This document shows, one piece after another, positions 1-10,557 of a stretch of DNA of 12,979 nucleotides. The stretch comes from Saccoglossus kowalevskii. Its lineage: Eukaryota > Hemichordata > Enteropneusta > Harrimaniidae. Position 1 is the stretch's first letter. The number at the start of each line of letters is the position of its first letter. The notes beneath the pieces were generated by a model that was not told where the DNA came from, did no database searches, and was given only the letters and a program-made list of their open reading frames with translations. Where the stretch lies: contig NW_003153745.1 of NCBI RefSeq assembly GCF_000003605.2, positions 510,021 to 522,999 on the forward strand, in the 5' to 3' direction. Position numbers and translations under genes: made by a program.

Positions 1-489
1 CGTGCTATGCACTTTTCTACCCATTACATTTTGTACAATAGGCTGAGGCCCTGTACAGAAATAAAATTACATAATACAAAATTGACTAATACTAAAATGA
101 ATAATTGTAGACAGATGAAATCGTGTCACTTTTATGTGCGCTGACATCTGCGAAGAGCGAAAAAACTCGTAAGTAGTCTTCTACCTTAAAATACTTAGAC
201 AATAATGCTAAGATAAGTACAGTCTTGTCTTTTTTGTGTACAACATTTTGCCGTAGTGGATCAATGGTGTGAATATTTTTGTCTGTAGGTGGGGAATGGC
301 TCAGAACCCCTTCTCTAAAATGGTAAAATAGTCCAAAGATGTTATGTGAAATACCTTACCAATTGAATTTAGAATCGATAATATAAAAATGTCTGTAACA
401 GAGCTCAAACATACTTTTTGAATATTATAAAATTCACACATTTCACATCAAATATATAATTGTTGTTTTCGAACCCCCTATTTAAAAGA

Positions 490-890
490 GCTGTCAGTAG
501 TGTATACAATAACATAAAACATTTGCCGAAAATAACGGGATTTTAATTAGTAAATGGTTTGTTTCGCTAATTACAGATAATCGAAATCTGTAATCAGCGA
601 AACAAGGGTCTGACACGTACAATATTCACAACTGTCGGACGAAACTTGACCAGTATATTCACCCTTGTTTCGCTGATTACAGATTTTTGAATATGTTTTA
701 TGTTGTTATATATTCACTACTGAAAGGTCACGAAATATAATGGTCAAGTTTCAACCGACGGCTGTTAATAATGTACGTGTATTCGCTGATTACAGATTTT
801 TGATTATCTGTAATTAGCGAAACGAGCCATATACGTATTAAATATTATTATTTTCGGCAAAAAATGTTGTAAATATTTTGCGTATAAAAC
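490..890. repeat. Nested fold-back (inverted-repeat) element
   Basis: Long diverged arms at about 515-658 and 724-870 are inverted copies of each other. Each arm contains its own hairpin: 559-578 with 586-605 (20-base arms, one mismatch) and 782-797 with 806-821 (16-base arms, one mismatch). In addition 586-609 is a perfect 24-base inverted match of 661-684, and CAGTAGTG...ACATAAAACAT at 495-521 is inverted at about 693-722. The recurring core is GTTTCGCTGATTACAGAT. This fits a non-autonomous fold-back or MITE-type DNA element. No protein is encoded, and neither target duplication nor clean termini were identified. Confidence 0.8.
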
Positions 891-1228
891 TTATTTTCAC
901 TGATTACAGTTTTTTTTTTTTTATTATTAAACTATAAATGATCATATTCACTATCATGTCAATAGTCTCATCTTTCTTCATCTAACAATGAATGACACCA
1001 ACAGGAGTTGCATACATAGTAACTTGTCTGAGTTGATCACAAACAACGGCAGAGAATGCTCGCATTATGGGGTAGGATGTTCTCAATATGTGTCTGAAAT
1101 AGGGGGTGTTTTTTCTTCAATATGCCTGCTCTAGGGGGTACTAAATTTACCACCGTCTAAAATATATAGGAAGGTTCATATTGCTAAATATTTAATAATG
1201 TAACCTGCAACTGGAATTGTCGTTCAAA

Positions 1229-1417
1229 TTAATTTTTAATAGTGGACGTGTCTGAGCTAGAAAATAGAGGAATTTCTAGCTTGTCAACGCCGAAACGCCG
1301 AAAGACAGAGACAGGATGGATCATGAAAATATTGTGACCTCCATCCGAGTCAGTCGCGACCACGACGACCACCATGAACGACACGCCTATAAATATAACC
1401 TTCTTGTATGATTTCAT
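1229..1417 (-). other. Doubtful minus-strand ORF with N-terminal hydrophobic segment
   Basis: An ATG at 1417 (minus strand) opens a 62-codon frame beginning MKSYKKVIFIGVSFMVVVVV, a basic end followed by a hydrophobic run like a signal peptide or signal anchor, then a polar tail containing HPVSVFRRFGVDK. The surrounding bases are more CpG-rich than the flanks. It could be the first coding exon of a divergently transcribed secreted or type II membrane protein. However, no good splice donor was found before its stop and no homologue was recognised, so chance is at least as likely. Confidence 0.2.
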
Positions 1418-2019
1418 TTTAAAGGACTGTGCACTTTTATTTTGGGTATAAAACGCTATTTCAATAATAGAACACAAATACATTTGTAATGCAATGGAAG
1501 TAACTGTATTGTAGCAAAAACAAAATTAGGAAATTTCATTTGATAACGTTTTGACAATCAATACTTGATTCCAAATTAGAGGGATCAATCTTTTGAAACC
1601 ATGGGAGTATGGCTGGAAAAGTGTGACCAGTCACTTTTTTTTTCACTGTCTTATATCATGATTTACATTTTTTTATTTTTCTTGCATGTGCCAATTTTTT
1701 TCCTCCAACACCTTGAATGCATGTTTTTTTCCCTCTGTATCAAGCTTACATTTTTTAAAAACAGATCTTGCGACCACCCCCATGATTTCAAATGGTTTTC
1801 CTCTCACTTTAAGGTAGAGATGCAGTTTATTTTGCAAATTTTGACAAATTTAACTTTTTTTTATTTTTTTATGGCAGTGTATGAACATCTGTATTCTGTG
1901 AAAATTTGAAATTAAAATCATTAGTAGAACTCTGTTAAATCCAATGGCAATGTAAATCAGCATATATTGTTACTTAACTATAACATATGCAAAATAACAA
2001 TTATCTCAGCTTCTTTTTA

Positions 2020-2164
2020 GTGCACACTGACGAGTTGAAACAAGACATCCGCCCCAATCACAGTCCCTCAACGTTGAGGAAATTTCCCCCACAGAGCAAA
2101 ATAGTACAACCCGATCCAATAAAGCAGACAGGCGTTCTCATGACCTCTCATATTCTTATGCAGG
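2020..2164 (+). promoter_or_regulatory. Probable proximal promoter / 5'UTR of the TXNDC16-like gene
   Basis: This stretch is visibly richer in CG dinucleotides than the surrounding DNA and carries two CCAAT pentamers (2054-2058 and 2116-2120). No TATA box is placed convincingly. The CCAAT boxes are not followed at nine bases by CCACG, so they are not ER stress elements. The transcription start cannot be fixed from sequence. If TTCTTATGCAG before the ATG is a real acceptor, part of this region would be intron and the promoter would lie further upstream. Confidence 0.4.
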
Positions 2165-2330
2165 ATGGCAGCATTACGGAAGTGTTCCTGGGCGGTTCTC
2201 GTGTTGACAAATCTTGCAGTATTTGCAACTGCAACTGACGAGAACCTGCTTTTCAATCCGTTAAAGTCAAAAGACTTGAACGACTTCGTCTCACCACCTT
2301 TCGTCAGAGTCGTCTATTTTTTCAAAGGAG
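2165..2330 (+). CDS. TXNDC16: TXNDC16-like exon 1 (start codon, signal peptide)
   Basis: The exon codes for residues 1-55 plus the first base of codon 56. The start ATG has a good animal context (A at -3, G at +4). The N-terminus is a textbook signal peptide: basic MAALRK, then a hydrophobic stretch to about residue 23 ending FATA, with small residues at -3 and -1 and a likely cut before TDEN. The mature part begins TDENLLFNPL and ends with a beta-strand-like VRVVYFFKG, which corresponds to the first strand of the degenerate thioredoxin fold in TXNDC16. The donor is a strong G|GTAAGT in phase 1. A TATGCAG just before the start could be a splice acceptor for a 5'UTR exon, so transcription may begin further upstream. 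Reading on into the intron stays open to 2512, but that tail is intronic. Confidence 0.87.
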
Positions 2331-5300
2331 GTAAGTGCAAAGCGGCGAATTCGATCCCTGCCACCGTAACGGGGGCGAATGCAACAAGCGCACACACCTG
2401 TGTCTGTGCTACTATACTGTATACATTGTTATTGACTAGTCACTACGTTATTATAAATAGTGTAACTATCTTCGGCGTTCAAAACAATGATCGTTGCATA
2501 ATGATACAATAATTTGCCGTGATACTGTCCTTATTGAAGCTTTCGTGATTTGTTGGTTTCACCTTGGGGCTATCTCCGTGGTTTTACCAACACAAAACGT
2601 GCTCTATACATCTATGCTTTCTGATCGTACGCGCGGTTTTCCCTTTAACACAGTTTACAATTTTTATGTTATGTGAATCTTGTTTCTTCTTTACTGCCAT
2701 TTATTATTATTTATAAATAAAATGTTCTTGTTACGTTTAATAATACTTGTGATAATATATCAGTGCTTTCAGATCTCCACACCCAGGGGTACACTCGACT
2801 AGGGGCAACTAAAAAATTTCCCAAGATGCTACATATACGTGTGTTTAGCCAATTTGTGGATACATTTATCATCTAGCTGTGCTTTATTCCGTCGCATCCT
2901 ATACTTTGATTACTTTTTATATCTCCACTACAATTTGAGTTTATCTGTTTATTTGAGTTGACAAGTGTAATTTATTTGTATAGATACGTTTTAAGGAGAA
3001 ATATTCACAAGCTTTTTAATTGTTAGGGGATTTGATGTTGCATGATTACATGCTAGCTTTTAAATTCACTGGTTTTTGATAGAAACAATACATTGCTGTT
3101 GTAACTTTACATACCTTTTGCGCTTTAATTTAACACATTTGGCTATCAGCAGAATAATTAACTGAAAATAAAGTTATGTTCATAACTTTAAAAATGATGT
3201 TGCTTAAATTTTGAAAAAAAAAAAAAAAAAAAAAAACCAACAGGAACTGGAGAAGGGATTAGATTGGTAAAAAATTGTTGAATGCTATATTTAGATGGAA
3301 AGATTATGGTGACAAAAAAACATACACTGCAGAGCTTAATCACAGTTCAATTGCTTTTTTTGCTTACTTGCTGGTATATCTGGTAGCTTGAGATGAATTT
3401 TTTTTTGATCTGTTTGTGCATTATGCTGGTTCATTCTCACCAGTAGTTTAGAAATACCATGGAATATTAATCAGTTGATTTATATGTATTCTGGGGAAAA
3501 ATTCTCTACGCTCACATTCTCGAATACAAAAGGATAAAATTAAGATACTGTAGACATCAATCACTGTGTTAAATCTTTGTGACACGTGCATGTTATTCCA
3601 GAATCGTGTTTTCACTTGTATCCAGCTTATTTGGATGTTGTATCAAAACTGAAATTTATAAGATACAGACAATATTATTTCTCAAAATAAATATTTCTAG
3701 TGTGGTCTCGCATCACATGGATGAACACTATTCCTTCTAATAATTGAACTATGGATAAATATTTATATTTGGAAGACGAAATACTAGTAGATGAATTGTT
3801 AAAATTAAAATTGCATCTTTTGAGTGGTTGAATTTCTTATTGTAGTAGATATCAGTCTGCAGTAACATGACAAATCTGAAAAAAAAAATATTTCTCATTA
3901 ATAAGAAAAAAAATCAGGATGGACTGATAGAATTTAAAAGTGGCCATTTCCTACCAGCGAAAATCAGGCGATCAGAAACATAATTTTTCAGTGTGCCAGC
4001 GTTAGTACCATATATGTTACATTTATACACAAGAATTATTTTTTACACAATTTGCTGTAAATTGATTTTTTTGTCAAAAAAGAAAATGACAGTACATCAC
4101 TGCTTCTCATGAATTGTGATCGCATGTATATACATGTTATGGATGAGAGTTTCTCATTCAGAAAAAAAAACACATCTAAATTACACATGCAAAGAGCAAT
4201 GACATGTTTGTACACATTTTGTACTAGTGCTTGATTTTATATGATATAAGGAAGATTTTTTTTTATATTGCATCACTGACACAAACAAATGTCATCTCAA
4301 AACATAATTGCAGAGACTTCCTGGATCTCGTACAATTTATGAGTGTGCCAAAATTTGTCTGCGAGACTTAAAGGGCAAATTAACAGTGAATCCATTTAAT
4401 AACCAAATATGGTAAACCACTCAAATTTTGCAAAAGATTAATATTCACAATTTTGCAAGGCCGAGGCAAATGCCAAATTTTGCAACGAACGCTTGCAAAA
4501 ATTTATAGCGATGGAAATAAAACAATTAATATGTTGCACAATATTCATGATGTCCAATTTTTTTGTTATAAATTTGCTCATGAACTATCAATATCAGTTA
4601 CATGTTTACGTCCATTTTGCGAAATGTGGCTTACATGTACATACATGTTGTGGCATATAATTTCTTATTCCGGAAAAATATTGTTTGAATGACGTACATG
4701 GAACAAGTAATCGTTTGTACATGTTATAACTACCTGCTTGCTGTCGGGGATGAAGTACTATAATTTGCGATCACCATTTTGAATCACTAACGACTCGCAT
4801 AAAATCGATGCCTTTTCAAACCACCTCAGACCTACTACAGTTCATGTAATTTGTGCATTCTTGTCTAATGTAGATAACGGCGCAATTGATGTAATGGATA
4901 CCGTTCTCCGCTCGTTGCATTTTCCTCCATGCACCTGCTTATTTTGATTATTTACCATATTTTTTGTTTCATTTCTCAAATCTTCTGTGTGAACATTTTT
5001 ATATTTATTTTGTTTGCCACAGAACTACCGCTTCAACAACCGGACAGGTTTTTACTGAATTTTAAACAGGCATCTGATATCTTGGAAGATTATGGTGTAA
5101 AGACGGCGACGGTTTGTATTGAATTGAATCTAAAATTAAACATTGTCTGTCTTCGTATTACTAAAGCTACATATATACAGATATGAAAAAAAAAAGATTC
5201 ATCAAAGAAGTGCCGAAGCATATTTCATGCATTTTTCTTAATAAAAAATAATGCTTTTATACTACTGTAAAATACTTTATTTTAGCTAGAATTAATTATC

Positions 5301-8300
5301 GCTGAAACGACTTTTTGATTGTTTTGTATATAATTTATTTTCACTGATTTTTGACAAGTTGATAATATAGGAAAAAAGGTATATTTGCTGGATTTTATTT
5401 TCACTGAATCATTTCCTTAAGGAAAATTATTTGCAAGTGAAAGTAAAGTATTTTACAGTATTTCATGTTGATTTTTGTAGCTCCATTGTAAGAATGAGGC
5501 AATGAATGAATATTGTAGTAGAAAACATTCGGTTGCTGAGTCTGTCTTTATATTCAGGTAAGACTTCTCAGATGCTATTAATGTTTCTCGTTAATTCAAT
5601 TTTTTGGAGGGGATAGGTATGAAATCAACTAATTCATTCTTTTTGAGTTGTGCTGCGATTTAAAATAATTTTCAGAAGGGAATTGGGACTTAATTGGACG
5701 TCTGTGCATGTCTAAACAAATGCTTGTTTTATAAGTGGAATTGTAATTATTTGCTAATTGTTTTTGTCTTTTTTAACTTTCATTGTTTCATCAGAGGTGG
5801 AAATCTATTATTGGAAATCCAATTAGCATCAATGTTTAATATAGATGCAATTGTTTCAAATATTCTGCAGTGAGTATATGTTTATTATTGGATATATGTC
5901 AAGAGATTTTTCTGTAAATTCAATACAAATATAAAAAAATGAGAAATAATTTGATAGTGTGTATTGTGTGAGATTGTGCGAGAGTGGAAAACAAATCTGT
6001 AAGTCAAATAATTTAAAAATGCTCATGTTGATATCATTCATTTTTTCACATGTTTTTTTTTATACGGTATAAGTTATTATATTGTAATAATATTTTGTGG
6101 AAATCATTTCCACAAATGTCTAAAATATAGCCTTCTCACTTTCACTGATTTATGAAAAGCCCTCAAGTGAAAATAAAGTAATTCTAATAATTGAAAGTGA
6201 TAATCAGGTATAAAGAGAATTATTACACTCCAGGTTCAGTCTCTGAATTCTCTGCATTAATTTATTATCATGATACTCCATATCATCTAGTGTGCACAAG
6301 ACTGTTAATCACTGTACCCGTTGTAATGTTTCCTTACACGTTGCGTTGTATACTACGATATATAGAACCTGTATCATACACGACATGATACAAAGACAGT
6401 GAATTTTGATGATGTTAAATTTGTTCCGGAATTATGAGTCAATCATGCCTTAACTAGAACGTAGATTATGCTAGAAAGAAAAAAACATATTGTTACTTGT
6501 ACTTAATCCCCTTAGGAATGTGTTTTGCTGGAACACTGGAACTTTCTTCCTCTATTGCTTTCTATGTTCTCACCTTTTATTACAAAATGGAATATCCCAA
6601 ATGGCATAAAATGATTATGAGAAATCGTGACTTTTTGAGTCGCATGCGGTCCTTGAGGAGAGTGGTACTTCAGCTTGTTACATTCCTTGTTTGATCAAAA
6701 TCAGTTAATATAATTGATCTACCTTTAGGGTTTGGTGTTCTGCGAACAATGCACCCCCCCCTCCAATAAGCATCCACCTACACTGAAGGTCTTCCATGAA
6801 AACTGAAACCATTAACCTAAATACAGTTAAAATATATTATGCATGAATTTTAATTGAGATTAAATTAAGATTGTTACAATAGAACAGAAGTGTTATGAAA
6901 ATTCTAAACCACATTTTTGTTCAAAGTTCTATTGTAATGGCTGTACTAAAATTAACTTGAATTCAGTGAAATAGACACAACAACATACTGAACTGTAACT
7001 GAAATATATTTCATTTTTACATTCTTTTTAATCTGGAAGGTATGATTTCTAAATCATAAATCAATAGGAGATTTCTCAAAATATGGGAAATTGCCTTATA
7101 ATAGAAGCAAAATGTGACAATTATAGGTATACATGTGTATATATTATATTATGTTGCATTGTTACCATGGTAACGAAAAATTTAGACTTGAAGATTAATT
7201 GGTCATCGAAAAGTCCTCGGAATAGCCTCAGGTGGTTTGCATCGTTTATGTTAACAGTATTAAGATGGATATAATTACACAGCCATCTTCTTCGCTAATC
7301 TTTGATCGCTACATTTCGTCCCTGTAGAGGTTTGTGTTGTCTCCTCTGGCAATGTATTTTTTTGAACTGACTAGAATTGAATGCCTTGTATAAATCTTGG
7401 TATATTTATTCATTTCTTTGAGGAATGAACAATGATAACCATCAATTCAGTGATGGGCAAACAGTTAAAAATGAAAAATTACGGTACCTTGTGATTATTC
7501 AGATTATTAGAACATGCTTACTAGTATTATAAATGTTATTTGGCAGATCATTCTGTAGGCATATTTGGAATATAATTACAAGAGTTATGTCCATAAAATG
7601 TACAAACTGTGTATGCCCTTTCTCTCTTTGTGTTTCTGTTGTTCGTGCACATTGTCAAAACCTTTTTTACTGTAAAATACTTTATTTTCGCTTGTAATCA
7701 ATTTTCACTGATTTAGTGAAAATAAAATCCAGCGAAAATACCTTTTTTCCTATATTTTACATTTAACCTGCCGAAAATCAGTGAAAATAAATTTGATACA
7801 AAACACCTAAAATGCAAAAATTAATTCCTGCTAAAATAAAGTATTTTACAGTACATATTTCACATTTTTCTGTGAAGTGTGCCCTCTATGGCAAAAATGA
7901 TGTCAGCTGTTTTTTGAACTCGTGGATTTCTTGATACTGACTTTTCCCCATTGAAATCAGTAAACTAAATAAAAACATAGAAAAGAAAAGCTTTGTTGTT
8001 TTAGTTCATGGTACCAACAGTTCATTCTGTAACCCAGCACTTTAATTTGATGAGAGACAGTCATCAAATTTTGTAACATTAAACTTTCCTTTAAATTGCG
8101 GTCTTAATATGCGAAAATTTATTCACAGCTATGTCAGATTTTCAAATCACGACAATTTAAATCTCTTGATTTAGATTCCTAATGAAATGGTATGAATAAA
8201 ATGTAAAAAAACTTAAATCATGGGAAAAAAACAATAATTCATGCATTGTAGATGATGGATGTAGCCGAACCAGTGTTGTGTAAACAATGCAATGTACGTG

Positions 8301-10513
8301 ACTTTAGCGATTTTGTTCCTCGCAAAATAGGAATAATTATTTATAAATCTGATAACAATTTTTACTTTACTTGCAGGATGGTTATGCTGGGTGAGGTACC
8401 GATTGTCTCTGATGAAGAGAAGCTTCAACAGATAATGGATATGAATAAAGGGAAACAGGACGTACTATATTCATATCAGAGAGCTGTTGGTACACTTGGT
8501 ATGTTTTCATTTCAGTTATTGAATTGTTATTTAACTTATTAAAACAACAATTTAATTTTTCAGTTGTAGATGAGCATGGTACTGCTATAATTAGATTGAA
8601 AATATTAATTTGGGTCTGTGTGTGTGTCTAGAACCATTTCTCGAATATAATTCAATATAATTTCCAAAAAAATATATATATAATTTGACAAACTTAGGGG
8701 GTCATTTTGATGCCTGAAGGTGGCCGATTGGTGGCCATTTGTTTTGGTTCATTTTTATGCTGACTTTATACATTGTATATCGCCTAACTCAGCTGAAACT
8801 TTACACACAAGTACTGTATTCACTGTGTATCTTCAGTGCTAGTTTAGATATTATTTTTGGTAAAAAAATGTAGAAATGCACACTGCCATAGACTCTGATC
8901 TAAGATTGTCAAAATATGGGGCATGTCAAAAATTGGATACAGTAAAGATAAGTGGGAACTTGGTAATATGTCATGTACCATACGACATGTAATTCATACC
9001 TAGGCATTTGCATATGTCCAGCATGAACATTCTAACATTTTACTCTGTGTTTTTGGAACAGGTATTGCATAAATTAAAAATATGAAGAAATTTACAAAAA
9101 AAATCATAGCTCAAGTTCCTCTATCATTTGTCACCAACCTTTACGTACTGATTCATGAGATGGCTTCCTGATAGTAAAAAAACTACCGGTACACAATACT
9201 GTATCGAAATTTGACTAGCAATATGTTGTTTCTGTACTCGCCATTTTTAGGTCGAGCACACTTATAATGTAATATTTAATAGGCCATTGGATTAATACTA
9301 GATTTATATTCTCCCAAAATAGACTGCTGTATTTTTTCAACTATATTCATGTACCAGCATTGCTTGTTAAAAGGAATGTACTGCCCTATGACACGTACGT
9401 CATGCAAACTATGATTTTGTTGTACAAGATGGCTGAATTTTAGTGCTACAGTTATTCAAAATTTGTTATATTCCTGCAACTGTGCTTGGAAAAAGTTCAT
9501 TCTTATTGTTCATTCATTGAATGTCATAAGACTTTGATGTACATCATTTTGTTTTACAATCAGATTCAAAATGGCTGATGGAAGATCATTTTGTTTTTAA
9601 AGCATGCCATTCCAGTGCCATATATCTTCCCACAAAACAGCCAAAATGTTTAAGCAAAAATCAATTCCAGCTAAAATAAAGTATTTTACAGTAGTGAAAT
9701 TAAAAACCAATAAATAATTAATGCTTTTACAGTACATCTTGTCACCCTTGACATACAATTCAGATTAAAAATGGCTGACTTGTTTCAGTTTTTTTTTTTT
9801 TTTCAATTTCACGATGGGAATTTTGTCTTGTCAGTGTTTTATTTTGTCCCAACTAAAATTTTAAAGTATATTCTTATGGAAATTTTCTCTCTGTCAGGTA
9901 TAGTTCCTACATAAATGCTACTTTTTTTTCAAATCCTATATATTATGCACAGATTTTTGAAATGTACTATCTGTAGTATTTCAGCACACATATAGAATAT
10001 TTTATGTCAAAATAATGTCTATGGTTAATTGTTTTTGTCTGTCTTTTCTAACTCAGAATGCATTCGAAAATATTGCTTAGCTAATATGCATAATGACTTG
10101 TAATTATTAAAATATTTTAGCAGGGAAAATTAGTGTTTTTTCAAAGGTCCTAAATGAAACGTTATTAATTTTGTTTATTTAATGATCTTATTCCATAATG
10201 CCATCATAAAAGACTGTCTTCGAATAATCCTCAGATTTGTCTGTTTACATAATTGTGCACTTTTATTAATCAAGTAAATACTCTATATTGCTTTCATGCA
10301 GAGCACAGAGTTTTTATGGAGGTAGCTTTTGTTTATAGCAATCAATATGCGTTTGCGTTGTCAACCTCGACTGAAGTGGCTCGCCTTATAAGGTAAGAAA
10401 TATTCTGAAATCAAAAACAATAACTAATGGGGGGGTCCTTCGTGTATGCTTTACGCATTTGTCTGTCTGTCTGTCTGTCTGTGTGTGTGTGTGTGTGTGT
10501 GCGTGTGTGCATG

Positions 10514-10557
<44 letters not shown>

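Larger units (their letters stand above)
1..2164. other. Upstream non-coding region
   Basis: No convincing exon is seen on either strand. The stretch holds a nested inverted-repeat element (about 490-890), a weak minus-strand ORF (1229-1417), a T-rich stretch (about 1620-1875, open on the + strand only because T-runs lack stops) and the CpG-richer promoter-proximal part. Isolated splice-like strings occur, such as CTCGTAAGTAG near 165 and TCTGTAG at 282-288, but no coding frame between them could be supported. Confidence 0.7.
2331..5022 (+). other. Intron 1 of the TXNDC16-like gene
   Basis: This phase 1 intron of about 2.7 kb begins GTAAGTGC and ends GCCACAG. The first about 70 bases stay CpG-rich, then the sequence becomes AT-rich. 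It holds an A-run at 3214-3236, a 9-bp perfect hairpin at 3170-3189, and a diverged direct repeat pair (4121-4216 and 4632-4723). No additional exon compatible with the flanking phases was recognised. Confidence 0.75.
5870..8376 (+). other. Intron 4 of the TXNDC16-like gene
   Basis: This phase 2 intron of about 2.5 kb runs from GTGAGT to ACTTGCAG. It holds a 23-base palindrome (6094-6116), a MITE-related remnant (about 6140-6180), an X-box palindrome (7161-7174), a full MITE copy (7668-7853) and a perfect 10-bp hairpin (8044-8070). Open frames at 6191-6388, 6516-6694 and 7083-7274 show no family resemblance or do not fit the splicing phases. Confidence 0.75.
8499..10301 (+). other. Intron 5 of the TXNDC16-like gene
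   Basis: This phase 1 intron of about 1.8 kb begins GTATGTTTTC and ends TTTCATGCAG. It contains the truncated MITE (9634-9693), repeated AAAATGGCTGA-type blocks (9405-9436, 9537-9578, 9730-9778) and a GGTGGCC-rich patch near 8719-8741 with a weaker echo at about 11119-11140 in intron 6. No exon was recognised. Confidence 0.75.

Noticed and set aside
1601-1909. 102-codon + strand open frame rich in Phe
   Set aside because: Its length comes from T-rich low-complexity DNA lacking stop codons; no domain or codon pattern supports it.
2054-2120. ER stress response elements at the two CCAAT boxes
   Set aside because: The required CCACG nine bases after CCAAT is absent at both, and no TGACGTGG-type element was seen.
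1987-2238. Open frame overlapping the start of the gene in another frame
   Set aside because: No recognisable domain; it crosses the promoter and exon 1 out of frame.
2331-2512. Continuation of the exon 1 reading frame past the donor
   Set aside because: A strong GTAAGT donor sits at 2331 and the following residues do not resemble the family; this is read-through into intron 1.
3120-3236. Processed retrocopy ending in the A23 run
   Set aside because: An AATAAA lies upstream, but no coding remnant or target duplication was recognised, so only the homopolymer is annotated.
6516-6694. Candidate exon 4 (open frame GMCFAGTLELSSSIAFYVL after a CCCTTAG acceptor)
   Set aside because: It loosely resembles the family helix, but the acceptor phase does not fit exon 3 and it has no suitable donor. 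The exon at 5795-5869 matches better in sequence, phase and splice sites.
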